From NCBI GenBank assembly GCA_905209085.1, contig CAJLRM010000002.1, forward strand, positions 399,019-463,018: DNA of 64,000 bases, written 5' to 3'. The DNA comes from an uncultured Eubacteriales bacterium (GTDB lineage Bacteria > Bacillota > Clostridia > Christensenellales > Borkfalkiaceae). The number at the start of each line of letters is the position of its first letter. The first letter of the stretch is position 1. The notes below the pieces were generated by a model. It made no database searches. It was not told the origin of the DNA and saw only the letters and a list, made by a program, of their open reading frames with translations. The position numbers and the translations under genes are program-made. Positions 34,214-43,020 of this stretch are shown here, piece by piece.

Positions 34214-34530
34214 AAAGACGACGCCATGTGTCTGCATCCTTCTTTTGCGGACTATGCAAACATACGGCCGGCGCTGTTGCAATAAGAACGAAATTACGGG
34301 TTTGCGAAGCGTTTTCGTGCCCGCTTCCGCCGGGACGCAGTCCGCAAGCTCGGCGGAAGCGCCCGCTTGCGGGAATTTGGAACGCCCTGTAACCTCGCCC
34401 ACCGCGCTGTCGCAGCGGCGGCAAAGGGGCGTGGCGGGCGTTTTCGCACGGTATTCAAACATGAGTTGACGTCTGCTGTAACGAAGGATAAAAGAAGTCG
34501 GCTGCCGCTTTTTGCGGCGTGGAGGAGCGT

Positions 34531-35457
34531 ATGACGGAAAGCGAAAAACAAGAATTGATCGATTACAGAACGGAAAAGCTTTTGAAACAGCACAAAGCCA
34601 ATCGGGTATTGTACTGGATTGTGCTGATCATGACTCTGTTGACGGGGGGATCAGCGATCTATTCGCTCGTCAAGTGCATTTTAGGGTCGGGGGAAATGCT
34701 GGAAACGTACCTCAATCAGATACAGATGTGCGTGCTTGCCATCGTCTGCTTAAACATTCCCGTGTTTTTTCAAAGAAAACTCAAAGTGCGCATTCCCGAT
34801 TTCATCGCCGTCATCGTCTATCTCTTTATCTTTATCCATTTTATCCTCGGGGAGATCTATCGCTTTTACGATCATTACATTCTCTTCGACAAAATTTTGC
34901 ATACTACGGGCGGCGCAATCATCGCGTTCATCGGATTTTCCGTCGTTCTGTCGTTCACCAATCTCGAAAGCAAAAAAGTCAAGTTGTCGCCCTTCTTTAT
35001 CGTCGTGTTCAGTTTTTGTTTCGCCCTGTCCATCGAATATATCTGGGAACTCGTCGAATACGCGGTGGACAGCGTCAGTTACGAGATAGCGGGCTTTGCC
35101 GGCGCGTCCAATATGCAGCGCTGGAAGGACGGCATCGTTTCCATGAATCCCGACGGAACGTATGTTACGGACGCGGTGCGGGGCAGCGGACTGAAAGACA
35201 GCATGATGGATATGCTGGTGAACATCATCGGAGCGGCGGTGGTCTGCGGCATCGCGCTCGTCGGGCTGAAACTGCGTCCCGATTGGTTTGAGGGAAAGCG
35301 GCTGATGTCGTACAAAAAAATCCCCGAATACGTCCGCGAAAACGTGGAGGAAATGACGGAGGAGGAATTTTCCGCCGCCTATGCCAGGATGTTCTGCGAG
35401 AAGAAAAAAAGACCGATTGTATCTTTGGAGAAATTTGAAAAGAAAAAAAGAAAATAA
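34531..35457 (+). CDS. Polytopic membrane protein, DUF2238/YjdF-like
   Basis: 308 residues. At least six membrane helices; the segment YDHYILFDKILHTTGGAI carries the conserved Asp and His residues of the DUF2238 family, and IEYIWELVEYAVD lies in a later helix. Function of the family is unknown. GGAGGAG precedes the ATG at 34531; a GTG at 34519 overlaps that site. The C-terminal ~60 residues are charged and cytoplasmic. Confidence 0.78.
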   Translation: MTESEKQELIDYRTEKLLKQHKANRVLYWIVLIMTLLTGGSAIYSLVKCILGSGEMLETYLNQIQMCVLAIVCLNIPVFFQRKLKVRIPDFIAVIVYLFIFIHFILGEIYRFYDHYILFDKILHTTGGAIIAFIGFSVVLSFTNLESKKVKLSPFFIVVFSFCFALSIEYIWELVEYAVDSVSYEIAGFAGASNMQRWKDGIVSMNPDGTYVTDAVRGSGLKDSMMDMLVNIIGAAVVCGIALVGLKLRPDWFEGKRLMSYKKIPEYVRENVEEMTEEEFSAAYARMFCEKKKRPIVSLEKFEKKKRK

Positions 35458-35480
35458 TAAAAAAATATTTTTTTAATCTC

Positions 35481-35508
35481 TTGACAGCATAAAAAGAAGT
35501 GATATAAT
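35481..35508 (+). promoter_or_regulatory. Promoter of the small-protein/lipoprotein pair
   Basis: TTGACA (35481-35486), 16-bp spacer, TATAAT (35503-35508), both consensus. Confidence 0.85.
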
Positions 35509-35564
35509 GTAAATCGGAAAGTGTTTCAAAGTTCCAAAATTTTGAGAAAGGGGGAGAGGGAATT

Positions 35565-35744
35565 TTGAATGATTCATTAAATACGGAAATCAGTGATTTC
35601 TATTTGGTAATGGATGGGCAGCCGATTCCGACAAAGGTCATAAAGACCATACAAACCGATGAAAATGGGATGAGTGAGTTGAAAATTTCTTATCTCAATT
35701 TGGTGACGGGGGAGTTGATTCCTTCCGAAAACTTGTGCGTTTAA
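35565..35744 (+). CDS. 59-residue protein with a TTG start
   Basis: TTG at 35565 after AAAGGGGGAGAGGG. The translation opens (M)NDSLNTEISDFYLVMDG and ends with KISYLNLVTGELI. It is soluble and beta-type, too short to assign. The strong promoter and ribosome binding site just before it and the 10-bp gap to the lipoprotein gene support a real gene and an operon. Confidence 0.65.
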   Translation: MNDSLNTEISDFYLVMDGQPIPTKVIKTIQTDENGMSELKISYLNLVTGELIPSENLCV

Positions 35745-35754
35745 AGGAGCTTAT

Positions 35755-36321
35755 ATGAGAAAGTGTTTTTTTAACTTTTTGATTTTCATCGTTACGGGCA
35801 GTATTTTTTTTGTGAGCTGTGTGTCCAAGGATGTTTACGCGCTTCCGCCGATTCCCGAAGGGGAATTACAGGTGACCGACAAAAATATGGCGAAGCCCGA
35901 CGAAATAAAATTATATTCCGATAAAAAAGTGCTGAATTTGTCCGAAGCGGCGGTGGAGAAACTTTGGGCGGCGCTGGATTCTATTTTTAACGCGGGCTAT
36001 GGCGGGGACGGATACTACGATATCGTGGGGGAAGAAGGGATTAAAAAACTCAAAAAGACGGAAACGTGTCTGGAATTGCTGTACGGGCAAATGCAGACCT
36101 CAAAGCAGTCGTGGGAAGCCGAAGGGGAAAACTGCCGCAAGTATTTCGGGGCGCTGACGATTCTGACGCCGCTCGAACTGCGCTATATCCGTTATTTTGA
36201 ATCTTACGACGAAGAGGGCAATTTATGCTTTCACACAAACTTTTTCGCGCGATCCGTCAGCGGGGAGGAGTTCGCCGCGCGTTACGCGGAGTTGCTGTCG
36301 CGGGTCGAAGAATTGAGTTAA
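35755..36321 (+). CDS. Small lipoprotein, unknown function
   Basis: 188 residues. Signal peptide ends FFVSC, a lipobox, so the protein should be lipidated and surface-exposed. The mature domain is mixed alpha/beta with conserved-looking aromatic and charged residues. AAAGGAGC precedes the ATG, which is 10 bp after the 59-residue gene. No family recognised. Confidence 0.78.
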   Translation: MRKCFFNFLIFIVTGSIFFVSCVSKDVYALPPIPEGELQVTDKNMAKPDEIKLYSDKKVLNLSEAAVEKLWAALDSIFNAGYGGDGYYDIVGEEGIKKLKKTETCLELLYGQMQTSKQSWEAEGENCRKYFGALTILTPLELRYIRYFESYDEEGNLCFHTNFFARSVSGEEFAARYAELLSRVEELS

Positions 36322-36479
36322 AGCGGAAAAGTCTTGAAAGGTGTGGAGGGATAAAGAATCTTTCGGCATATTGAACGAGTCCGAAACTTTTTATGTGCCT
36401 TTTCGACAAGATCGGGACGACGGAAAAATCGCAATTTTAGAAATATCCTGTTCCTTCGCTTTTAGGCTTGAAAAAACGG

Positions 36480-36508
36480 TTGACTTTTGCAGAAAGAACG
36501 GCTATAAT
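36480..36508 (+). promoter_or_regulatory. Promoter upstream of the pheST leader
   Basis: TTGACT (36480-36485), 17-bp spacer, TATAAT (36503-36508). Confidence 0.82.
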
Positions 36509-36647
36509 GTTCTCAAATAAAAAAGAAAAGCGATGAAAAAGCGGGCGCCGAAGCCCCCGTTTCAAAGAAACCCCGTTCGCAGGCTGAAAGGCGGGGAAAC
36601 GGAAATCGGACCGCCCTTTCACTTTGGAGCTTTGCCGGGGAACAAAC

Positions 36648-36676
36648 GCGCACCTGTTTTGTGCGCACCGTTTTTT
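36648..36676 (+). terminator. Terminator-like hairpin before the T-box
   Basis: GCGCAC (36648-36653) pairs with GTGCGC (36661-36666), followed by ACCGTTTTTT. It lies between the promoter and the T-box core. Confidence 0.55.
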
Positions 36677-36876
36677 CGAACGTTTCGGAAAAGAGCGGAA
36701 GTAGTCGGCGACGCGATCCGCGCGTTACAGCGGAAAATAAGGTGTTTTTCAAAATCGGCCGCCCGGTTTATAAAGCCTGCCGCGGCGAAGAGCTTTGAAA
36801 CAATACGAAAGCAGGTGGTACCGCGAAATCTTTTCGCCCTGCGCGTCTTAATCGGCGCGCAGGGCGTCTTTTTATC
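36677..36876 (+). promoter_or_regulatory. T-box riboswitch (phenylalanine) with terminator
   Basis: The T-box sequence AGGTGGTACCGCG lies at 36813-36825. It is followed by a terminator: CGCCCTGCGCG (36835-36845) pairs with CGCGCAGGGCG (36856-36866), then a T-run. The segment GGAAAAGAGCGGAAGTAG at 36687-36704 resembles the start of Stem I. Uncharged tRNA should bind, form the antiterminator and allow read-through into pheS. The upstream limit and the specifier codon were not fixed with certainty. Confidence 0.85.
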
Positions 36877-37169
36877 CTTTCCCGCCCCCTTGTCGGGAGG
36901 AGGGCGGATCGCGCGCCTGAGCCGTTTTAAATCGCTTAAAACGGCATTGTAAAAACAAACATTTGCTTTTTGGAAAAGGCAGGGAAAATTTAACGCCGCC
37001 GCGGAGAGCGAAAACGGAAAAAGCGAAAAAAGCGAAAAATAAGAAGGGACGGGCGCTTCGGCGCGCGGGGTCGGGACTTGCCCCTTCGGGACGCAAATTT
37101 TTCGATTGACCTTCGGGGCGCAGCGTTTTGCGGAAAAGTTTTAAAATATTATCACGGAGGAACGAGGTT

Positions 37170-38183
37170 ATGCAGGAAAAAATCCAGTCGCTGAAAGCGA
37201 AAATCGAAGACGCGATGCAAAGGACGGAAACGGGCAGGGCGCTGTACGAACTGAAAATGAAATTTCAGGCGGAACTCAAAGGCATCATGAGCGGCATGAA
37301 AGATTTGCCCAAGGAGGACCGCCCCGCTTTCGGAAAAATCGTCAACGAGTTCAAACAGGGCATGGAAGAAAAATTCGAGGCGCACGCGGCGCTCGTCCGT
37401 CAGAAGGAAATGGAGGCGAAGTACGCCTCGGAGCGCGTCGACATCACAATGCCGGGCAGAAAATACGAGGCGGGCGCCCTGCACCCCGTCACGCTCGTGA
37501 AAAATCAGCTCATCGACATTTTCGCGGGCATGGGGTTCAAGGTATACGAGGGGCCCGAAATCGAAACGGATTACTATAACTTCACCGCCCTCAACACCCC
37601 CAAGGATCACCCCGCGCGGGATATGCAGGACACCTTCTATCTCGCGGACAACCTGCTCCTTCGCACGCAGACCTCGGCGGGACAGATCCGCGTGATGGAA
37701 ACGGAAAAGCCGCCGATTAAAATCCTTTCCCCGGGCAGAGTCTTCCGTTCGGACGACGACGCCACCCATTCGCCCATGTTCCACCAAATGGAGGGACTGG
37801 TGGTGGATAAGGGCGTCACCCTCTGCGATTTGCAGGGAATGCTCGGGGAATTTGCGAAGAGGATGTTTACAAGCTCCACGAAAGTGCGGCTTCGTCCCTC
37901 TTATTTCCCGTTCACCGAACCGAGCGTCGAAGTGGATTTGAGCTGTTCGGAGTGCGGCGGCAAGGGCTGCCGCCTCTGCAAGGGCACGGGCTGGATAGAA
38001 GTGCTCGGCGCGGGCATGGTCAATCGGCGCGTACTCGAAAATTGCGGCGTCGATCCCGACGAATACACGGGTTTTGCGTTCGGCATGGGAATCGAGCGCA
38101 TCGCCATGCTGAAATACGGCATCAACAACATCAAAGCGCTGTTTGAAAACGATACGCGGTTTTTGTCGCAGTTCGGAGAATAA
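37170..38183 (+). CDS. pheS: Phenylalanyl-tRNA synthetase alpha subunit
   Basis: 337 residues. N-terminal coiled coil (~1-85, tRNA contact), then the class II catalytic core: motif 2 GRVFRSDDDATHSPMFHQMEG region and motif 3 GFAFGMGIERIAM. A cysteine-rich insertion (CSECGGKGCRLCKGTG near 252-266) resembles the zinc-like loop of other bacterial PheS. It forms an alpha2beta2 enzyme with PheT. The ATG at 37170 follows GGAGGAACGAGG. Confidence 0.96.
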   Translation: MQEKIQSLKAKIEDAMQRTETGRALYELKMKFQAELKGIMSGMKDLPKEDRPAFGKIVNEFKQGMEEKFEAHAALVRQKEMEAKYASERVDITMPGRKYEAGALHPVTLVKNQLIDIFAGMGFKVYEGPEIETDYYNFTALNTPKDHPARDMQDTFYLADNLLLRTQTSAGQIRVMETEKPPIKILSPGRVFRSDDDATHSPMFHQMEGLVVDKGVTLCDLQGMLGEFAKRMFTSSTKVRLRPSYFPFTEPSVEVDLSCSECGGKGCRLCKGTGWIEVLGAGMVNRRVLENCGVDPDEYTGFAFGMGIERIAMLKYGINNIKALFENDTRFLSQFGE

Positions 38184-38248
38184 GGGAAACGAAACACGGG
38201 AACGCATCGGCGTTGCGTTTCCGCGAGTAAAAAAGAAAGGAGTATACG

Positions 38249-40687
38249 ATGAAAGCACCTTTGAGCTGGCTGAAAGATTATGTGGAGATAGACGTGTCCG
38301 CGGAAGAACTTGCCGAAAAGCTGTTCTCGTGCGGATTTGAGGTGGAGGAACTTCTCTACCTGGGAAATAAGATAGACCGCGTGGTGGTGGGGCAGGTGAA
38401 ATCCCTCGCTCCCCACCCCGACAGCGACCATATGCGCGTCTGCGTCGTGGACTGCGGCGAAAAATACGGGAGGGACATTCAGATCGTAACGGGCGCGCCG
38501 AATGTGTACGAAGGTATGAAGACGCCCTGCGCGCTGGACAATTCCACCGTCTGCGAAACCAATCCCGCCGCCCTTGAAAAAAATCCCGACGGAATAAAAA
38601 AGATCAAAAAAGGAAAGCTCCGCGGCGTGGAGTCTTTGGGAATGCTCTGTTCGGGCGAGGAACTCGGCATCAACGACGATTTCTATCCCGGCGCGGAAAC
38701 GGACGGGCTTTTGGATCTCGGCAAAGACGCGCCCGTGGGCGAGGATATTAAAAAAGTCGTCGGGCTGGACGATTGGATTTTCGATATTTCCGTCACCGCC
38801 AACCGTCCCGACTGTCAGTGCATTTTAGGGATCGCGCGCGAAGTGGCTGCGGTGCTTCAAAAGCCCCTCAAAGAGCCGGACGATTCCTACACCCCGCATA
38901 AGACTTCGAAAAATCCCGTGAAGGTGCGGGTGGACGCGCCCGATCTCTGTCCCCGCTATATCGGGCATTATGTGGAAGACGTCAGGGGCGGCAAGTCCCC
39001 CGCGTGGATGAGAAAGCGGCTGGCGCTTTCGGGCATCCGTTCCATTTCTCCCGTCGTGGACGTCACGAATTTCGTGCTGCTCGAAATGGGGCAGCCCATG
39101 CACGCCTTCGACGCGGACGATATCAAGGACGGGCAGATCGTCGTTCGCCGCGCCCGCGAAGGGGAGAAGATCGTCACCCTCGACAAAAAGGAATTTGCGC
39201 TGACGAACGAAAACCTCGTCATCTGCGACGGAGAGAAGCCCGTGGCCCTCGCGGGGATCATGGGCGGCTTGAACAGCGAAATCAAGGAGGGAACGAAAAA
39301 CGTCTTTTTCGAAGCCGCCAAATTCGCGCGCGACAACGTGAGAAAGACCTCGCGGGCGCTGGGACAAAGCTCCGATTCCTCCTTCCGCTTCGAAAAGGGC
39401 GTGGACGCCTACACGACGGGACGGGGCATGGCGCGCGCGCTGCACCTCATCGAAGAGATCTGCTGCGGCGTCGTGACCGATCTTTGCGAAGACGTGTGCG
39501 CCGCCGATTTGACGCCGCGTAAGATGACGGCGAGCGTCGCCAAAATAAACGCGCTCCTCGGCATCGACGTTCCGAAACAAGAAATCCTTTCCGTTTTGAC
39601 GAGGCTCTTCTTCAAACCCGAAATTTCGGGGGACGTCCTGAGCGTGGAAGTCCCCGGCTGGCGGGACGACGTGGACGGGTATGCCGATTTGGCGGAAGAG
39701 ATCATCCGTATGTACGGCTACGCGCACCTGACGCCCACCTTCCTCGAAAGGGCGAGCGTGACGGGCGGCGGGCTTTCGGCGGAACAGAAACAGGAACTGC
39801 GCGTAAAGGACGTCCTGCGCACGCAGGGCTTTTTGGAGGCGTGCAATTATTCCTTCTATTCGCCCAAGGAGTTCGATCTTTTCCGCCTTCCCGAAGACGC
39901 GGAGGAGCGAAACGCGGTGCGCGTGCTCAATCCCATCAGCGAGGAGCTGTCGGCAATGCGCACTTTCCTCGCGCCCTCCATGCTGCAAAACGCGGTGCGC
40001 AATATCCGCCGCGGCAACGACGAGGGCAGGGAATTCGAACTCGCAAACGTGTATTTGTCCGAAACCCTCCCCCCCGAGCGGCAGCCCGAGGAGAGAAAAA
40101 CCCTCGCGCTGGGGCTCTGGGGCGGCAAATACGACTTCTTCGATCTGAAAGGCGCCGTGGAATCCCTCGCCGGGGCGTTTCATTTCAAGCTCGGCTACGA
40201 GCGCGCGGAAAAGCCCTATCTGCATCCCGGCGTGTCCGCGAAACTCCTGCTCGGCAAGAAAGAGGTGGGGTATATCGGGGAACTCGACCCCGCGATCGCC
40301 CTTTCCCTCGGACTCGATAAAAAAGTATATCTCGGAGAGCTGGATTGGGAGGCCCTCAAAGGGGCCGCGGAAGACGGCGTCACATTCGTCAATCTTCCCA
40401 AATTCCCCGCCGTCAAGCGCGATCTCGCCCTCATCGCCGATGAAAAACTGACCTGCGCGGAGGTGGAGGAGGTGCTCCTGCACTCCTGCAAATACGTGAC
40501 GGAAGCCAGGCTTTTCGACGTATACAGGGGCGGGCAGGTGCCCGAAGGCAAGAAGAGCATGGCGTTCACTTTGACTTTTACGCCGGGCGCGGACGCGGAA
40601 AAGGCGTTTACGCCCGAGGCATTGGACGGGTTCGTCAAAAAGATCCTCGGCAACCTCGGATTCAAACTGGGGATAGAGCTTCGATAA
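38249..40687 (+). CDS. pheT: Phenylalanyl-tRNA synthetase beta subunit
   Basis: 812 residues, full length. Domains in order: B1 plus EMAP-like tRNA-binding OB fold (~40-160), B3/B4 editing domain (~210-400), B5 (~410-480), catalytic-like core (~490-690) and the C-terminal FDX-ACB anticodon-binding domain (~715-812). It edits Tyr-tRNA-Phe and binds tRNA. AAAGGAG precedes the ATG. It is 65 bp after pheS and under the same T-box. Confidence 0.96.
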   Translation: MKAPLSWLKDYVEIDVSAEELAEKLFSCGFEVEELLYLGNKIDRVVVGQVKSLAPHPDSDHMRVCVVDCGEKYGRDIQIVTGAPNVYEGMKTPCALDNSTVCETNPAALEKNPDGIKKIKKGKLRGVESLGMLCSGEELGINDDFYPGAETDGLLDLGKDAPVGEDIKKVVGLDDWIFDISVTANRPDCQCILGIAREVAAVLQKPLKEPDDSYTPHKTSKNPVKVRVDAPDLCPRYIGHYVEDVRGGKSPAWMRKRLALSGIRSISPVVDVTNFVLLEMGQPMHAFDADDIKDGQIVVRRAREGEKIVTLDKKEFALTNENLVICDGEKPVALAGIMGGLNSEIKEGTKNVFFEAAKFARDNVRKTSRALGQSSDSSFRFEKGVDAYTTGRGMARALHLIEEICCGVVTDLCEDVCAADLTPRKMTASVAKINALLGIDVPKQEILSVLTRLFFKPEISGDVLSVEVPGWRDDVDGYADLAEEIIRMYGYAHLTPTFLERASVTGGGLSAEQKQELRVKDVLRTQGFLEACNYSFYSPKEFDLFRLPEDAEERNAVRVLNPISEELSAMRTFLAPSMLQNAVRNIRRGNDEGREFELANVYLSETLPPERQPEERKTLALGLWGGKYDFFDLKGAVESLAGAFHFKLGYERAEKPYLHPGVSAKLLLGKKEVGYIGELDPAIALSLGLDKKVYLGELDWEALKGAAEDGVTFVNLPKFPAVKRDLALIADEKLTCAEVEEVLLHSCKYVTEARLFDVYRGGQVPEGKKSMAFTLTFTPGADAEKAFTPEALDGFVKKILGNLGFKLGIELR

Positions 40688-40702
40688 AAATCGCGCGCCT
40701 TT

Positions 40703-40769
40703 TTTGCAAGAGCGTCTGAAAAAGAGCGGGAGTCCGTTTTGTTCCTTTCCTTTTCGGACGCCTTGCAAA
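40703..40769 (+). promoter_or_regulatory. Long imperfect inverted repeat between pheT and truB
   Basis: TTTGCAAGAGCGTCTGAAAA (40703-40722) faces TTTTCGGACGCCTTGCAAA (40751-40769), with mismatches at single positions. A competing GTCCG/CGGAC pairing (40732-40736 with 40755-40759) uses part of the right arm. Confidence 0.55.
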
Positions 40770-40846
40770 GTGGCGGAAAAAGAAGCGTTTTTGGCAACGC
40801 TTACGCCGCGCGGCCGCAGCGGATGCGACTAAGAAAAAGGAGCAGC

Positions 40847-41719
40847 GTGAAGACGGAAAGAAAAGTGGAAACATTGGGATTTATCAATGTCGATAAGCCG
40901 TCGGGAGTCACCTCCTCGGCAATCGTCAACAAAATCAAACGGCTCACGGGCCTGCCGTGCGGGCACATGGGCACGCTGGATCCCCTGGCAAGCGGCGTTC
41001 TGCCCGTGGGAATCGGCAACGCCGCGCGTCTGTTCGATTATTTCCTCGCAAAAGAGAAGGAATACATCGCGGAATTTACGTTCGGCGTCACGTCGGATAC
41101 GCTCGATTCGACGGGGGAACTTTTCGAGTGCGGGCGCGTTCCCGAAGCGGAGGAGATCCGCGCCGTTCTGCCCGATTTCTGCGGGGACGTTTTGCAGGTG
41201 CCGCCCAAGTACAGCGCCAAAAACGTCAACGGGCGCCGGGGGTACGAGCTTGCCCGCGCGGGCGTGGAATTCGAGCTTGCGCCCAAGCGGGTGCGGATAG
41301 ACGAAGTGACGCTTTTGGGCGCGGCGGAGGGCAGGGAAGGCGCGTTTTGCTTCAAAATTCGCTGCGGCGGGGGCACGTATATCCGTTCCCTCGCGCGCGA
41401 CGTCGCTGAAAAGATAGGCACCGCTGCCGTCATGAGCGGTTTGAAACGCACGCAAAGCGGGTATTTTAAAATAGAGGACGCCGTGCCGCCCGACCGTTTG
41501 ACGGAAGAAAACGCGGAAAGCTTCATCATTCCCACGGAAAGGGTGCTGCCCTTTGAAAAGATCGTATTACACGGGGCGGGACGGGAAAAAATATTCAACG
41601 GCGTCCCCGCCGCGACGGACTATCCCGAAGGACAGTATAAAATATATCGGGAGGGCGTTTTTTACGGGATCGCCGAGGTGAAAAATGGATTGGCAAGGGT
41701 CAGGACCAAGCTCTGCTGA
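40847..41719 (+). CDS. truB: tRNA pseudouridine-55 synthase
   Basis: 290 residues. Catalytic Asp in GTLDPLASGVLPV, N-terminal INVDKPSGVTSS, and RCGGGTYIRSLARD. Makes pseudouridine at position 55 of tRNA T-loops. GTG 40847 is the start, because AAGGAG lies 4 bases upstream and the family begins at this point. It is followed after 330 bp by ribF, a common neighbour in Firmicutes. Confidence 0.95.
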   Translation: MKTERKVETLGFINVDKPSGVTSSAIVNKIKRLTGLPCGHMGTLDPLASGVLPVGIGNAARLFDYFLAKEKEYIAEFTFGVTSDTLDSTGELFECGRVPEAEEIRAVLPDFCGDVLQVPPKYSAKNVNGRRGYELARAGVEFELAPKRVRIDEVTLLGAAEGREGAFCFKIRCGGGTYIRSLARDVAEKIGTAAVMSGLKRTQSGYFKIEDAVPPDRLTEENAESFIIPTERVLPFEKIVLHGAGREKIFNGVPAATDYPEGQYKIYREGVFYGIAEVKNGLARVRTKLC

Positions 41720-42049
41720 CGCACGCGGCGGGAAACGAGGAAAACGAACGGTTTGGAATCGGATTCGCCTCTGGGACGGCGGCGAGGAAAGGGAAAAGGC
41801 GCCCAAAGAAGAAAACGGACAAGTAAAGACGAAAAATTTTTTGCGCCTTCCTTCACAGCGCGTTCACACAAAATAAAAACGGCGGTTTACGGCAGATTTT
41901 CCGTAATACTTTGCGGTTTCCGCTTACCGTATGTCTTTGTACGTCTGTGCGAAAGCGCCGTGTCTTGCGAAAAATCATCTCCTAACTATGCCTGTTCCCG
42001 TTTGTGCGAACACACTTCGGCGCGGGACAGAAAGGAAAAACGGACGAAA
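41720..42049. other. Gap between truB and ribF
   Basis: 330 bp without a supported gene; a distant GGCGC/GCGCC pairing was seen but no terminator or riboswitch motif. A frame continues through from ribF, but its translation has no family features and no ribosome binding site. Confidence 0.5.
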
Positions 42050-42919
42050 ATGTTGAAAACGGCGGACCTGACGGGGAAATTTGATAAAAAAGCGCCCTGC
42101 GCGTTGCTTCTGGGCGGCTTTGACGGCGTGCATATCGGCCATCGCGTTCTCGTCGAAAGAGCCAAACGCACGCTCCTTCCCGTCGGGATCATGACGATCG
42201 GCGGCGGCAAAGGGAGCCGCGATTTGTTCACCTTTTCCGAACGGGAGGAGATCTTTTCCTCGCTCGGCATCGATTTCGCGTTCGAGCTTCCCTTTGCGGA
42301 GATCAAAGATATGCCGCCCGCGCGCTTCGCGGAGCTGTTGACGACGGAATTTTCCCCCGAGTTTTTTTTCTGCGGCAGCGATTTTCGCTTCGGTCAAGGC
42401 GCCGCGGGAACCCCCGCTTTCTTAAAGGAGCGCACGGGCGTCCGCGTGGACGTGTCCGGGCTGCTGCGCCTGAACGGGGAAAAGGTGAGCGCTACCGCCG
42501 TCAAAAGATTGCTGGAAGAAGGAGATGCGGCGGGGGCGGCGCGATTTTTGGGCGAGCCGTTTTTCCTGCGCGGAGAGGTCGTCGAGGACAGGCACGTGGG
42601 CAGGACGATGGGCTTTCCCACGGCGAATATCCTCTATCCCGAGGGAAAATTCCCCTTAAAGCGGGCGGTGTACGAAACGCGCGTTTGCGTGGACGGAAAG
42701 GAATATAAATGTATTTCCAATTTCGGCGCCCGCCCTACCTTTGACAACGACAGAGTGTTGACGGAAACCTATCTCGACGGCTTCGAGGGCGATCTCTACG
42801 GCAAGGAACTGACCGTGCGCTTCGTCCGTTTTTTGAGGGACATCGAGAAGTTCGACGGCGCCGCGGCGCTGAAAAGACAGCTGGAAACGGACATAGAGAG
42901 GGTGCGGCGGGGCACGTGA
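42050..42919 (+). CDS. ribF: Bifunctional riboflavin kinase/FAD synthetase
   Basis: 289 residues. N-terminal nucleotidyltransferase GGFDGVHIGH and C-terminal riboflavin kinase GRTMGFPTANI with the catalytic Glu in LTETYLDGF. It makes FMN and FAD from riboflavin and ATP. The ATG at 42050 has only a distant AAAGG, so the exact start is slightly uncertain. No FMN riboswitch was recognised. Confidence 0.93.
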   Translation: MLKTADLTGKFDKKAPCALLLGGFDGVHIGHRVLVERAKRTLLPVGIMTIGGGKGSRDLFTFSEREEIFSSLGIDFAFELPFAEIKDMPPARFAELLTTEFSPEFFFCGSDFRFGQGAAGTPAFLKERTGVRVDVSGLLRLNGEKVSATAVKRLLEEGDAAGAARFLGEPFFLRGEVVEDRHVGRTMGFPTANILYPEGKFPLKRAVYETRVCVDGKEYKCISNFGARPTFDNDRVLTETYLDGFEGDLYGKELTVRFVRFLRDIEKFDGAAALKRQLETDIERVRRGT

Positions 42920-42968
42920 ATCGCGTCAAGCGCTTTTGAAAGGCGCGATTCGGTCTGCCGATTTTTTT
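42918..42968 (+). terminator. Terminator after ribF
   Basis: GAATCGCG (42918-42925) pairs with CGCGATTC (42944-42951); a short CGG/CCG hairpin and a T-run at 42962-42968 follow. Confidence 0.65.
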
Positions 42969-43020
42969 GTAAACCGCCGCAGGAACAATGCGGCGGCAGA
43001 TTTCGGAGGAGATTTTATTC

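Larger units (their letters stand above)
34134..34530. other. Structured leader of the DUF2238-like gene
   Basis: No gene. After the terminator and promoter there is a dense set of stems at 34322-34443, and a GCCGC/GCGGC hairpin (34504-34518) directly ahead of the ribosome binding site. A frame at 34185-34469 has no ribosome binding site and follows the inverted repeats. Confidence 0.6.
36322..37169. other. Leader region of pheST
   Basis: About 850 bp without a gene. It holds a consensus promoter (36480-36508), a first terminator-like hairpin (36648-36676), the T-box leader (~36677-36876) and a ~290-bp stretch with no clear element before pheS. The frame at 36533-36952 overlaps the T-box and is rejected. 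Confidence 0.75.

Noticed and set aside
34185..34469. 94-codon frame after mscL
   Set aside because: Starts within the terminator/promoter block and translates inverted repeats.
36533..36952. 139-codon frame in the pheST leader
   Set aside because: Runs through the T-box and its terminator.
38825..40768. 647-codon minus-strand frame opposite pheT
   Set aside because: Antisense shadow of pheT.
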